Position numbers and translations under genes: made by a program. From Sweltsa coloradensis (lineage: Eukaryota; Arthropoda; Insecta; Plecoptera; Chloroperlidae): 64,000 bases of DNA. The stretch is taken from contig JAMZAV010000779.1 of NCBI GenBank assembly GCA_024449915.1, positions 1-64,000 of the forward strand, given 5' to 3'. Below are positions 23,187 to 34,865 of this stretch, piece after piece. Numbering within the stretch: the first letter of the stretch is position 1; every line of letters starts with the position of its first letter. The notes beneath the pieces were generated by a model that was not told the DNA's origin, did not search any database, and worked only from the letters and a program-made list of their open reading frames with translations.

Positions 23187-23842
23187 TAATTCTTACGTTT
23201 GAACGTAAGAATATACACAGCCAGAAAATAAACATGTGCCCTTTTTTTATTGATTTTTGCAACCTATGATTATTGCAATTTCTCAAGTCGGCTTTCAATT
23301 CCCAAGGTACACATCACATCCTACATCCCTGGGAGTGCCATTTGTGGTTTTGGCCTAGGCCTACCCACTTTAAATTTTGAACTTTCTCCTCTGCCTGTAG
23401 CTTCCTCTTTCACGCTCGTAGGTTCGTCATAATTGTTTTTTCTCATGTTTGCACTTCTTAGTTCAGTTGTCTGGTAGGTAGTCATTTGAAGAAAGACCTG
23501 AACTGTTGCGGTGTGAATTGTTTATAGGCCTATCTTAACCTAGACTGTCCTAGACTTTGGCTTTTAAAAGGGGGCTGGGGTAAGTCTAGAATATGTCATC
23601 ACGGGCTCTATCGGCGTTTAAAATTAACAATGGGCCCAAAAGAAAACGCGGTTAACCTTAATGTTAACGAGAGGCTAAATGTTTGCGCCTGGGTAAAAAC
23701 CCGTTTTCCTCCATCCCTAGTTGGTCCTCTGCCCAACTAAATTAATTGTCAGCCTCCATTCATACACCTACTTAAATTACCTAGGTCAATCCTCATTGAT
23801 CTAGGCCTATTGTCTCTTATTGTTATTTTCCAATTGTTTCAG
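23187..23842. other. PC 5' intron sequence
   Basis: No gene. It ends in a pyrimidine-rich tract and the acceptor TTTCAG at 23837-23842, immediately before the exon with the PC start codon. Confidence 0.5.
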
Positions 23843-24006
23843 GCTCACATAAAAGAGATTAGCGTTTAAGAGACGTTGCAAGATGCGTGGGCTCATATTA
23901 CGAAGCCAGTCGCATCTATTGGCTTGGTTCAACAAGGGTCATGTCAAATTCTACTCGGCACACACCGTGAAGAAACCAATAAAGAAAGTCCTTGTTGCTA
24001 ATCGAG
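23843..24006 (+). CDS. PC: PC coding exon 1: 5' UTR, start, presequence
   Basis: The acceptor TTTCAG at 23837-23842 opens 40 nt of 5' UTR. The start codon is at 23883; an in-frame TAA at 23850 makes it the first possible ATG. Residues 1-41 are MRGLILRSQSHLLAW... with several Arg/Lys and no Asp/Glu before the enzyme begins at VLVANRG, as expected for a mitochondrial targeting peptide. The exon ends in the first base of the Gly of ANRG. The next bases are GCAAGTG, so the donor is GC rather than GT. A GT five bases on would create a stop when joined to exon 2, so it is excluded. Confidence 0.93.
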
Positions 24007-24485
24007 GCAAGTGAAACCATTTTGATTAGGCCTACTTTGTTACATTATATTACATTTTAGTTGTGAAATGTAACTTAATTTTGTCAATTTGATTTTTGAT
24101 TATTTTTGGACTTAGGCCCTATTGACCATATAGGTCTTTGTCAGTGTTTATGTATATGTTAAGTTAACAACACAACACAACAATTTACCATTGTTCACTT
24201 TGTTATTTAGCAACTTAGGTACGTAGCCGAGTGGTATTTAGTAAAAAAAGTTGCACATTAGGTTATATTTGAATAACCTCATAGGTCTACTTCTCAAGTT
24301 CATTAATCGAGAAATAGGCTTAATAGATTTTATGTAAATTTGTATTTAGGTCTAGTTCACTGCATCCAACAGATTACAGAAGGTAAACGGTTGATTTCTA
24401 TTCTCTTTCTTCTTCACCAAACATTAGTTACAACTTTTCTGAGAATTTGTAGGCTGCTAGTATCTTATGATTAATCTTGTTCCAG
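24007..24485 (+). other. PC intron 1, GC-AG type
   Basis: The intron starts GCAAGTG after an exonic GAG and ends TTCCAG at 24485. Only this choice joins ANRG to [10 protein letters not shown] in frame. No repeat seen inside. Confidence 0.85.
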
Positions 24486-24670
24486 GTGAAATCGCAGTAC
24501 GAGTTTTTAGAGCTTGTTCTGAATTAGGAATCAAGAGTGTGGCAATCTATTCTGAGCAAGACAAGCGTCAGGTCCACCGTTTGAAGGCAGATGAAGCCTA
24601 TATGGTTGGAAAAGGGCTGTCTCCAGTACGTGCCTACCTCAACATGCGTGAAATTATATCCATTGCGTTG
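24486..24670 (+). CDS. PC: PC coding exon 2: start of biotin carboxylase
   Basis: Residues 42-103. The exon completes the Gly and encodes [20 protein letters not shown], the highly conserved first strand and helix of the biotin carboxylase N-subdomain. [11 protein letters not shown] and EIISIAL follow. The donor is GTAAGG, phase 0. The Rossmann-like N-subdomain normally continues into the HPGYGFLSE segment, which is in exon 3. Confidence 0.95.
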
Positions 24671-25097
24671 GTAAGGAGAAAGGAGAATACAGAATGTTAA
24701 ATACTAGCTAGAAGCTTGACACTGTTTGGCACCCAAAGCCACGTTTCCAATCAAGGCATTGTGAACAAATACATCTACATAAATATTATGTTGACAGTGT
24801 TTTGTAGCGAGTTTCATATCATTCGGATCACCTAACGGTTTCACATAAATCGGCAATTTATTATTGTATTTTTATTTTATTAACACGTCACTTCAACATA
24901 CATGATCAACAAGTATGCGTGCACTTTTAATTATTTACTGGAAAGGTGCTGATACCAGTTCTGTATCTGTTATCAAGCAAGCACTTCTGTGATTAGCCCT
25001 ATCACTGTAGATCAACTGAATTGTTCCCTTGATATTATTTATAATTATAAATTTACACATTCCAGGATATCTAGGCCTACCTATTAGACAAAATAAA

Positions 25098-25599
25098 CAG
25101 TGTTGGGTAAGTTCCTGCTAAAAAGGAACTTTTAAAAGTTAAGTTACTTGGCCTTTAAAGGGAACTTTTAAAAGTTACAGTTCCTTCACATAAAAAGGAA
25201 CTTTTGAGTTCCTGAAATACTAAAAGTTCCCGAATAAAAGTTACTTTATCAGATGTACATTATCGCACATAGGATTTAGGTCGTGAATTTTAAGCCGCGT
25301 CGTCGCGAGTTATATGACAGGTTCATCATTCGAGGTTACGCCTCCTAAAAATGATATGATATGTACTGTTTTTATCAATGTTTTTCATTTCTGTATCAGC
25401 TAAATATGTTTTGAAATGTAGAGGCATGGTGGGTTTTGTCATCTCTTAGAGCGAAAGGAACTTCTAAAACTTAATTAAAAGTTCCCGAAAATTTGTAACT
25501 TTTGTTTTGAAAGTTCCTCGAACTAAAAATGGAACGAGATCCTTAAAAAGTTCCCGAAAAAGGAACGCGTTCTTTTTTAAAAGTTTTTACCCAACACTG
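25098..25599. mobile_element. hAT-like MITE in intron 2, TSD AAAATAAA
   Basis: The 502-bp element begins CAGTGTTGGGTAAG and ends TTTTTACCCAACACTG. The 8-bp duplications AAAATAAA lie at 25090-25097 and 25600-25607. The interior is made of AAAAGTTCC/GGAACTTTT inverted words. Its right end is 32 bp before exon 3. The rest of intron 2 (24671-25089) shows nothing. Confidence 0.9.
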
Positions 25600-25631
25600 A
25601 AAATAAATATTAGTGTATTTTTGTTTTGCAG

Positions 25632-25766
25632 GCCTGTAAGGCTGATGCCATTCACCCAGGGTATGGCTTTCTTTCGGAGAAAGCCGAATTTGCACAAATG
25701 GTGGTTGATGCTGGATTGGTGTGGATTGGACCCTCACCTCAAATCGTAGAGCAGATGGGTGATAAG
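25632..25766 (+). CDS. PC: PC coding exon 3: HPGYGFLSE segment
   Basis: Residues 104-148. It contains [19 protein letters not shown], the signature of the biotin carboxylase N-subdomain, and [14 protein letters not shown] leading to the ATP-grasp domain. Acceptor TTGCAG, donor GTATGG, both phase 0. The 135-nt exon continues the frame of exon 2 without gap or overlap relative to known pyruvate carboxylases. The acceptor is supported by only about 32 nt of sequence not derived from the adjacent hAT element. Confidence 0.95.
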
Positions 25767-26556
25767 GTATGGTTATTTTACTTTACGTTTGTGTTGCTTT
25801 TTACCACATGCAGAGCTACGCTGGACCTACTATTCTTCATAGTTCTTAGGTACCTACAGAGTTTATTATCTGTAATGTAAGCCTATTAGCAGAGCGGCAT
25901 TTGAAAAACTTACGAGCGTGTGTTGGGGACGAGGCCTACTTTGCTCTAAGCTACCCCCCCGGTCAGCTGTTTGGTATGTGAGACAGACTACCTCGTTGAC
26001 TAAAACTCTATTCGTGGCTGTACTGTCCTTGGAGCAACACTGCATTCAGGACGTCTAGTGACTGACCAACATGACTAGGGGTGTGCCAGTACAGTGGACC
26101 CTCGGTCCAATGATCCCATACAACGATTTCATTAAGTCCTTTCTTTTCCCCACTAAAGCGATGTTAGATTTTCCCGCCCTTACGTCTTTTAAAAGCGCCA
26201 AATATAATGATTTTCCTCTTTGAACGTTGAAATTTAGGTCCCCTAATCAAAATTACATCGCTTGTTACCCTGGTTTATGCAAGTTGTAATATCACGGCGC
26301 TGTGTGGCCAAGACAAGATAATGAGATAATTTTTTTTCCTTTTGGGACACGTGCGTATTATCGTAACTCGTACGCAAGATAATTAAAAAGCAAATAACAT
26401 AATATACAGCAGCACTTTTGATTAACGTAGTTACTATTTGGATATTGTATGCTTTCACTTCCCATTGGCAACTTCTGGATGATCCTCGTTGACTTATATG
26501 AACATATCAATGATAATTAGAATCTTTGGTTCTGAGATTGTAATGACAATTGACAA
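25767..26556. other. first half of intron 3, possible pogo/Tigger-like end
   Basis: TACAGTGGACCCTCGGTCCAA near 26090 resembles the CAGTGGACCCTCG start of pogo/Tigger-type elements at a TA target. No matching right end was found. Nothing else is seen. Confidence 0.3.
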
Positions 26557-26999
26557 TTTGTGTGGCTCGTTGGTCTTGTGGTTAGCCTACCTGCTTCCAA
26601 TGCAGAAGGTCCAGGGTTCGATTCCCTCTAAAGCTAGAAGTTTTTTGACTTCTGATTTGTACTTAAGTCCATCAGTTAGTTCTTGTCTTAGGAATTTGTA
26701 AATGGTGACTTTGGAGCTGTCCTAGCAACGAGGCACATAATAAATTTTAAGGTTGTTCTGAATCGGCCTTGTTGATTCTGGCGTTTATCCGCGGGTGTTC
26801 ACACTGTCCATACCCCTGATTGCTATATTTCCTATTTAAAAAAATCGATCTTCGATTGGTTATCGTTCACTCTTCGATTGCGTCGGGGCCTGCAGGATTG
26901 GCTTGGTGACTTTGGTTAACTGTCCCCCACTGAAAATCAGTTGTGTGACTGAGTGGGTAGACTCTAAATACGTATTTATTTACTTTATTTACTTTATTC
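26557..26999 (+). mobile_element. tRNA-derived SINE, copy 2 (PC intron 3)
   Basis: GGCTCGTTGGTCTTGTGGTT carries the A-box-like part, and GGGTTCGATTCCC at 26614-26626 is a textbook B box. The end repeats CCCACTGAAAATCAGTTGTG and TGAGTGGGTAGACTC before a TTTA-rich tail. It has the same orientation and layout as copy 1 at 19479. This copy keeps the better B box. Confidence 0.85.
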
Positions 27000-27693
27000 A
27001 ATATTATGATTGTTATACTAAATCTTATTATAATAGGTAATTATTTACTCGTCTCTCCTGTCCTCTGAACCGTGGCTGTGGCTAACCCGTGCTACCCGCA
27101 CGCACCAGCTGTCAATACCGATCATGTTACATGAACGTAATATAATACTTAATTTCGAGTAGGCCTACCAAATCAATGAACATTATTAAAACTTTCACTC
27201 AACATATCATATTACATAAAGGCGATAAAACCGCACCAAATGCTTTTTTTAGATGGCATCAGCAAGTGGACGTTTGCCTACACCAGCGGCCAGCCTGCAT
27301 CAACATTTGTCTAAGTCGCATCTTGGAGTAATCACACGGGACAATCTTTGCGTGGCACTTCCTCTCCCTATCTGTTTTTCATGTGAATAAAAATCAGACA
27401 AGTAGGTCTACCGCAAATAACAACCTTTGAACTTTTCTGTGAGTTCTCCGTTAGAACGGTTTCCCGCCTTCGAGAAGTTTTATAGTCAATCTCTTAAAAA
27501 TCATTGGAACTAGGTTTCACTACAGTGTAGTGTGTAGTACACACAACTTCTCGATTCATCAAACTTTTTAAGTTCTAGATTTGAAATCAACTTAGTCCAT
27601 TAATTGTTATATGTAGGGCATTCTTATATATGTTTAAAAAGTACAAAAGCCATGTTGATAATATTTTGACGTTTGCTTGTTTTGTTTATTTAG
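27000..27693. other. second half of intron 3
   Basis: No gene or repeat recognised. The acceptor TTTAG lies at 27689-27693. Confidence 0.45.
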
Positions 27694-27844
27694 ATGGCAG
27701 CTCGTGCCGCTGCGATCGAAGCCGGCGTTGCTGTGGTTCCTGGATCCGACGAGCCTGTGAATAGTGCTGAAGAGGTGAAGGAGTTCTGCGAGGAACACGG
27801 ATTTCCAATCATACTCAAGGCTGCGCACGGAGGTGGAGGCCGAG
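27694..27844 (+). CDS. PC: PC coding exon 4: ATP-grasp glycine-rich loop
   Basis: Residues 149-198 plus one base. It contains [20 protein letters not shown] and ends in [12 protein letters not shown]. The latter is the lysine plus glycine-rich loop that closes over ATP in biotin carboxylases. The loop reads AAHGGGG where vertebrate PC has AAYGGGG. Acceptor TTTAG, donor GTAATT, phase 1; the Gly is completed by exon 5. Confidence 0.95.
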
Positions 27845-28024
27845 GTAATTAATTTGAGTACAGAAGAATGACAAGTCTGTCTACTGGTTCTAAATCTCCT
27901 AACTTACAGGCTAAGGCCTACCGCCGGTAAGCTACCGGTAACAATATTGTTGTATATGTCTAGGGCCTTTTACCTAGCATTACTGTCAATGGCTACTTCG
28001 ATTGAGGTTTATGTTGGTTGTGAT

Positions 28025-28453
28025 TAGGGATGTACATCGCTACTTTTTTCATTATCGATTATCAAAATGGCAATTCTATTATCGAATCGATTATATCGAT
28101 ATCACCAATAAAGCCTGTTCCGACCTATAAGTGGAACCTCAAGTGTGGCAAGTGTAAGTCAAAACAAAACAATCACGTTCCGTTTACTGCCTGGGTGTCT
28201 TCAATGTCATGTGTTTGGCTTCCGTTATCGACTGATAGGTCAATTCCAAACATAAATCTCGAGTGTGACACCATCAGCCCAGTTAGTGATGGTACAACAT
28301 GAGATAATCTCCATCTTTAGAGTTTAGTTGGTGCCACTATTGACGAATTGGTTTCGATTCGATAATCGACAATGACGAATTGGTTATCGATTATCGAAAT
28401 AATATCCATTATTGATTATTGATCGATAATATTGATTATCGTGTGCATCCCTA
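28025..28453. mobile_element. hAT-like MITE in intron 4, TSD GTTGTGAT
   Basis: 429 bp, starting TAGGGATGTACATC and ending GTGTGCATCCCTA. It is flanked by GTTGTGAT at 28017-28024 and 28454-28461. Subterminal ATCGATTATCGA words are repeated in both orientations. It has no transposase. Confidence 0.9.
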
Positions 28454-28500
28454 GTTGTGATAGAATGTTGACATCTTCTACTACTATTGTGATCCTGTGT

Positions 28501-29160
28501 GAATTGTGATCCTATCTGACTCCAAGATTGCCATTGCAGCCATTGCAAATAGGGAGGAAGCAGAACCAGAAATTAGACAATGTAAACTACAGATTCTGCG
28601 CCTCATGAACGATGGGAACCAAATTGTGCAACAATGGATACTGGCCCATTGTGGCATATATGATAATGAGAAGGCTGACTACCTAGCCAAACAAGGTAGC
28701 AAAAAGCAACAAGAAAGTAAAAAAGCTGTCGCATAAATCTCTCAAGTCTCACCTGCATGCATCGACATGCAAAGCGGTCCGTAAAGAATGGCAAGAGAAG
28801 GGGCGGAATAAACCATGGGAAGAGTACACTAAAATGAGGCCGACTGGTAAGTGCTACAGTAGAAAAACTGAAACAGCTCAATTCTGGCTTCAAACGGGAC
28901 ATGACTTGCTTGGAAAGCACCTCCATTGATTTGGAATTTTGGAATCTAGTGTCTGTCGGATGTGTGGAGCTGGCGAGCAAGACAGGAAACATCTTTTTCA
29001 ATGTACATATATCAAGACGGAACGGGACAAAATGCCAGATAGCATGAACAGGATCGGAGGGAACAGGAGTCCTGTTTCTACTGGTTAACTAGAAAACACA
29101 TGATGACATTATTCATAATGAATAATGTCAATTGTGGGCATATGAAAAGAAGAAGAAGAC
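28501..29160 (+). pseudogene. LINE RNase H fragment (family B), plus strand
   Basis: A 5'-truncated LINE end. It starts at ILSDSKIAIAAIAN (second RNase H motif), then HCGIYDNEKADYLAKQGSKK (last catalytic Asp). After a frame break near 28730 come a TGHDLLGKHLH motif and a Cys/His cluster (CRMCGAGEQDRKHLFQC). The 3' end is CATATGAAAAGAAGAAGAAG. The same family lies inverted at 53951-54650. It is related to, but distinct from, the LINE at position 1. It cannot be functional because the RT and the first RNase H motif are missing. Confidence 0.8.
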
Positions 29161-29466
29161 TACTATGGTAGGCCCCTACTGGTAAAATCGAATTTAATTG
29201 TTATTTATTTGTTTACTTATATAACTTTTTTTTACTACTGCAATCCAACTTTAATATTTTTTCCTGTTGCTCAATTTGGAATTTGATATACAGTATTAAA
29301 TTAATCTATTTGAGTCTATGATATCGATATATTTCAAAATGTTTATTAGGGTTGTGCAAACTCACTATTTTATTTTTACTTCGAACTCGAACTTTTGTAG
29401 TCTTAAAAATCAAACTTCAAATTTCACAAAAATTTTGAACCAAACTTAAAGGGTTATCAAACAGTT
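29161..29466. other. intron 4 spacer with transposon-like end
   Basis: TTAGGGTTGTGCAAACTC near 29347 pairs loosely with GTGCACATCTA near 30282, so a hAT-like element may enclose the 0.6-kb repeat. The flanking 8 bp do not match. Confidence 0.3.
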
Positions 29467-30068
29467 ATAATTGGATGAGCAAAGCGAAGACTTCAATTTC
29501 ACTGACCCCTCAAAAAATTTAGCTCTAATGTTTTTTTTTCTTTTTTTTCTGTCTGTTTGTTCGCACTCTACCGGGAAAACGGCATATGCGATCTTGATGA
29601 AAATTGAAGGAGACCTTCAAAATCTTTAAACTTAGACCTACCACGTTTTTGGGTACAATCGAAGAAATATTTCTCATGAATATCGTAGGCCTACTTTTAC
29701 GATTTTTTTAAATTTTTAAGTGCAATATTTTCGTGACATTCAGGTCAATTCTGACCAAACGGGTGGGGCTACAACGTTCATATTTTACATGAACATTAAA
29801 GTAATGGTGATGTATTGCTTTTTGAAGAAAAAAGTTGAAAAAGTTAGCCAGAATCCATAGTATAAACTATAATGGTTTTAAATTTTAATATGAGTTTTTT
29901 GAGGTTTATAATAACAATTAACAAGTAACAATAGAAACTTGACAACAATCACCTACAATGCATTCAAAAAGAACTTGCAAAGGTAAAGTGGTCCCACGCA
30001 AACTAAAAACTTACAAAAAAGCTCATCCATCAACGCGACTAAAAAAAGCGTTCGCGAAGCGGCCTAGT
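29467..30068. repeat. 0.6-kb dispersed repeat, copy 2
   Basis: A direct copy of 20309-20884. It has a small insertion (GGGTGGGGCTACAACG near 29762) and scattered substitutions. It lies in PC intron 4. Confidence 0.85.
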
Positions 30069-33000
30069 AGGTAAAATATAGTGATAAGTCTGGACCGGCA
30101 CCTCCACCAAGAAATGATGTAACTTCTGGACCAGCTCTTCCTCCAACCATTTTTTTTTTTTATCTGTAGGCCTACCTGTAAACTGAGAACCATTTTTTGA
30201 CATGTCAAATAATAGGTGCGCGCACACCACTTCAAATTAGTAAAAAAACTTTTTTTCACTCAAACTCGAATTTTGAACGTGCACATCTATTATGATTAAT
30301 GATTATTGATTCCATGCCTCCGATTATCAACTGACCTCCGCCGTGGCACATATACAGCTAAGGTGCTGGTCCAAGGACAAGGGTTTGAATCCCGCAAGCG
30401 GCATGTTGTTTTGTAATGTCCTTCATCTTCATTTATCACCATTCACCACTTATCATCTTGAATAGCCTTCGTGCATTAATAGAAACATTAAGCAACAATA
30501 ATCATCGTCATCACTATCTGCTTATCGATCAGGAAACTCACATCGAACATTAACCCTAGTGATTAATATTAGACCTACTATATTACCTAATTGCGTATTT
30601 GGCCTGGCCCTACATGAATGTTTTCTATTACTACTTCTGAGTTTTCTATTTGGCTCCCGAAAGCACACTAGCATGGCCCTGTTGACGGAACGTAAAACCC
30701 TAGCAGTAGTGATCACTCAGGTAGACTCAGCGGCAAATAATGTGAATGAACATTTAGATGTAACTAAAACGTTTAGTTCTCGGCATGATACGTTTGGTTT
30801 ACGGATGAAGAACGTTAGAAATAAAATAACAGAATATTTGTGCTATAGTTATCGCAAGAAAACAAATTTTAAATGTAATAATATAAGGCCTGTAAGTACA
30901 CTATAAAGTGGACACCACGCAAGGGTTATGTCTCGAATGGTGGGAAGCATTGGCTTACATTTCTCTTTTAAAATACAGCTTTAACGGTTAACCACTTAAA
31001 TAAAAAATTTAAAAAATTACTTTGATACCAATTTACATTTTGGTACTCTTAATAAAAACATTATTCTTACATTTAAGTTCAGGGTTTAAGTCCAAAAACA
31101 TCCTATCAGTTGTCACCCACTGAGTTTTCTGATTGTGTTTGATAGATTTATTATTTATTTATGTTCTTGTTTTTATAATAATTATTGTTTTTAGACCCGT
31201 TACCGACATTTTATTAAATCGCGATTTACAAGTCCGACAATAATTTGAATTTTTGTCTAGGCTATCAAGTACTACCGTTCCCAATTGCTACACATACATT
31301 CAATTCGTAACAGGCTCCTGAAAAATATCTAAACTGCAGTGTGTTTTTATCAACAACAAATAAAGTTTGTATAATATAATAAATTCGGGAACATTGTTTT
31401 GAATGAACATTTTTCATTAAATTCCGGTTTCTGCAGCTAAGTGTTTTTTTTTTAACTTGCGTCTTGTTCTGAATAAGGCACACTTTGTCGTTTATTACAA
31501 ATTGACAAATTCCGGATTATTGCATAGATGTAGGCCTAATTTATTGACATTTGCGGGTAATATGATGAAAATAATACAAGTTGTATTATAAATAATTGTT
31601 ATTGCGTTATCGCGGAAAAACGTTAAATATTGCACTTCAGTACAGTATTATATCAATTTGTTGTGAAATATTTGTCCATACAATTAAGTTTTAACACATT
31701 ATCGTTTCACTTGAAATAATAAACATTCTTACTGCAAATTTGGTAATAATTCCTTGGAGTGGACCAATACAAATATCGGCGGGCAACTTTACTTAGGCCT
31801 ATAGTAGGACTTCACAACATTGTACATAATAATTAATAATCTGCTTATGAATTATTTTCTGGATATTCTTATGCTCAAACATAATAATATAGACCTACCA
31901 AACTATTAAGCTGATATAATTAATTATTATATAATATTTTACATTTAATCCCTATCCCCTATTCCATTCAGAAATACAGGAATAGGAATCTAGAAGTTCA
32001 ATTTTGGCGATAGTAGGCCTGTAGGTACTGGCCTACCTATGCAATAGGGAATGCTCCTCAACTCTATTATGGGACTTAATTGTAATTAACATAAAATATA
32101 ATAAGAAATATACACAAATATAAATTTATTTTAAAAACTAACGATTTTTGGCGTATTTATGAAGGTTTTAAATTGGCTAGTGGCGAAGCGGGACTAAAAC
32201 GCTCCGGACATTGCGTGACGTCATAAGAAAGTAATAGTTGAATAGATCTCCGCGCGCGCGCTGCACCACATGCTCGCCGGAGGTTCCCCGAATATCCGCT
32301 AGGAAATTCAGTGGACTAGAGAACCTGGAACTGAATGTAGTCAAATCCATGTCAAGCAATTTAATATATTCTAATAGTTGCCTGAGGCATGAGCCTACAC
32401 CTACTAATGATAATGTATATTGTATAATATAAAAATTTATACATATTATAACATGCATTGCCAACGAATAATACCTTACTTATCTGCAAATTTGTTTATT
32501 GAACATTGTACTTTGTTTGATCCACGGGTTGATTACCGACGCTGAACCGGGGAAACTTCATTACGACTCTGGTTTCCATGGCAACATAGACCTTGGGCCC
32601 ACTGCCTTTGCTAGGATTTTGCTAGGAATTATCTAGGAACCAATGAATTTGCCAGGCGGTGGAACCCCTACCGGCAGACTGATGAAACGATACAAATCTG
32701 TGACGTCACAGTCAGCTATAGGCCTGTTTACGCGCGGAATTTAAACACGAATATTCATACCCTCATAAAACCAAGTAAAAAACATTTTTCGACGGACTCT
32801 TTTTGGGAATCGTCTTTTTTTAGTAACTACGTTACAAAATATATTATAAGTAAATTTGAGGAGTGTTCCCTATTAGGCCTACTTATAAGAGCATACAAAA
32901 TACAAATCGTAGATGAAAATATACATCTTATTTAATGCGTGTGCGGGAAAAGTAAATAAGAGTGAACAGATTGGAAGTACAACCGGCGCGACTGACACAC

Positions 33001-33240
33001 GTTAGTGCCATATACGCTCCAGTCCGGAATCACAATTATGCCAGCCATGTTGTGACGTAGTGCGCCGCCAGTGCTGCGATCTATATGTCGTTCGGATGCC
33101 GAATATATTTTCTATAAATTATGTTGTAATTAAACCTAGGCTGGAATCTGCTGGATAATATTCTTGATCTTGCATAGTGCCCAACATAAATGTTCTTAAT
33201 TAAAACCTAATCTATCTAATGAAACTCAACTTGTGTCTAG
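30069..33240. other. remainder of PC intron 4
   Basis: No gene seen. A tRNA-like module lies near 30345-30410 (GGGTTTGAATCCC B-box-like), probably a SINE head. AT-rich DNA runs to about 32200. TGACGTCA-type words occur near 32215 and 32700, and a CGCGCGCG run at 32251. The acceptor TCTAG is at 33240. Confidence 0.4.
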
Positions 33241-33452
33241 GAATGCGGGTTGTTCGTAAGATGGAAGATGTGGAGGACGCCTTCAACCGCGCCAGTTCCG
33301 AGGCGCTTTCATCTTTCGGCCACGGCAGCATGTTCATCGAGAGGTTTATTGAAAGCCCAAGACACATCGAGGTCCAAGTGCTTGGGGACCGGCTCGGCAA
33401 TGTTACACATTTATTCGAGAGGGATTGTTCAGTACAGAGGCGCTACTCCAAG
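33241..33452 (+). CDS. PC: PC coding exon 5: ATP-grasp, RHIEVQ motif
   Basis: Residues 199-269. It completes the Gly of GGGGRG and encodes MRVVRKMEDVEDAFNRASSE, then MFIERFIESPRHIEVQVLGD and ERDCSVQRRYSK. These are the central ATP-grasp motifs, with Glu and His contacting the adenine ring and bicarbonate region. Acceptor TGTCTAG, donor GTGAAT, phase 0. The last residues read QRRYSK where QRRHQK is usual. Confidence 0.95.
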
Positions 33453-34865
33453 GTGAATTTTATATTGAGCATTTGCTCCGTTGACAAGCGATTAACCGAT
33501 AAAATATTGCTGCTACAAAAATGTGCAAGTCTACTATGCCTATGCAAGTATATATGCAATAAATATATATATATATCGACATTAGCGTTATTTAGCCTAC
33601 TAATCCTTTGCACTAGTATGTTGGCTAGTGTGTCTAGTAGCAACTAGTGTTTTGGGGCTTTGCACATTTGTTTTACATTTTTAAACTTTAAAATATATTA
33701 TCCACTATTAAATGCGTTTCAATATAGGCCTACATACTCTATAGTCGAAAACAGTTGCACCACCTTCTAAATAATAAACAAAAGAATTGCCTTGCAAAGA
33801 GTTAAGCTTCCATTTGATCTAGTGTTAACATTGGATCCAAAAAGTTCAAACCGGTTCCTCCACGCCGGAACTGGTTTTTAAAGGTAGCCTTACGTGCATG
33901 GTTTTTGGAAGCAACTGTATGGCCGGGAGTGAGCTGGCTTCAGTGCCCGCACTACGTACGACTGCCGACAGTCAAGTGTCATGTAGTAGCCTCCGCGTCA
34001 AGGCCGTTCGAGTGCTTGATAATCAGATGGCGAGGTAAAGGTGTACAGGTACACGTTTACCCGTACCATCCCTACATTGGGTACCGGTTCTAGAAATTAC
34101 CGGGATCTTAAAATCGGCTCCGGGTATTTTTCGCGACCGTTTTTAGGCTAATTCACTGGTTTATTTTACGCGCTACATTGATGCGGTCTTTCCCCCGGAG
34201 CCTGCCCGCTACCTAAAGAGTAACTCAAGTCGACAACAGAGCGCGTTGTAAGCTGACACGTGCTTCCGTCCGTCTGTCCACCCAGCAATGGTAGTGCCCA
34301 TGCCTACGAGTGCAAGGGAGATGGATGCGGCGATATATCTCGAACCGTGTCATGGCATGCGCGAACAAGGTGCGCTTTCGATCCAACCAACTCACAGCTG
34401 ACGGGTCTGTATGACTAGTGGGATATTAATTTGCGATGTGATGATATTTCAACCGATTTACAAAATTCGTAATCACGTAGGCATAGGATTATTGTTATTC
34501 CTGGGCTTATCTTCTTTCCAGGCTTATCTTGCGACAAGAGCTTTAGCGCGGGCGATAGAGATTTTCCCACGTGCGAGCTTTCCCCTGCTTTCTGTGCATA
34601 GGCCTATGCCTACGTATTATTGTTTCACTGCCTGTACGAAGTACGATTATTGCAAAAGTTTCCAGAAACGGAAACCTAATCAGTCGGTAGGCCTTCATTA
34701 ATTCATTCACCAATGACCTTCAAAACAACTTGTAGTAGGAAACAGCGTCTCCACACATCGTGACTTAACAGGGTCCGGGTATCCATGTAATTTGAGTGCT
34801 ACCCGATGTCATCCCTAAAACGGACTATTGTTTTGTGATGTAATGCTAATCTGTGAGCTTGGCAG
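33453..34865. other. PC intron 5
   Basis: No gene. GTACACGTTTACCCG followed by TACCATCCCTA near 34075 looks like a hAT right end, but I found no left end or duplication. Confidence 0.35.

Noticed and set aside
24007..24014. GT donor at 24011 for PC exon 1
   Set aside because: Joining there to 24486 gives GGC AAG TGA, a stop inside the conserved ANRGEIA motif.
29347..30292. hAT element enclosing the 0.6-kb repeat
   Set aside because: Termini are only loosely inverted and the flanking 8 bp differ.
30345..30410. Functional tRNA gene
   Set aside because: Only the B-box/T-arm-like GGGTTTGAATCCC is convincing. No complete cloverleaf with an anticodon stem could be drawn; more likely a SINE head.
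33834..34080. hAT element with ACATTGG duplication
   Set aside because: Only seven bases match, and the left end lacks the TAGGGATGG-type terminus seen at the right.
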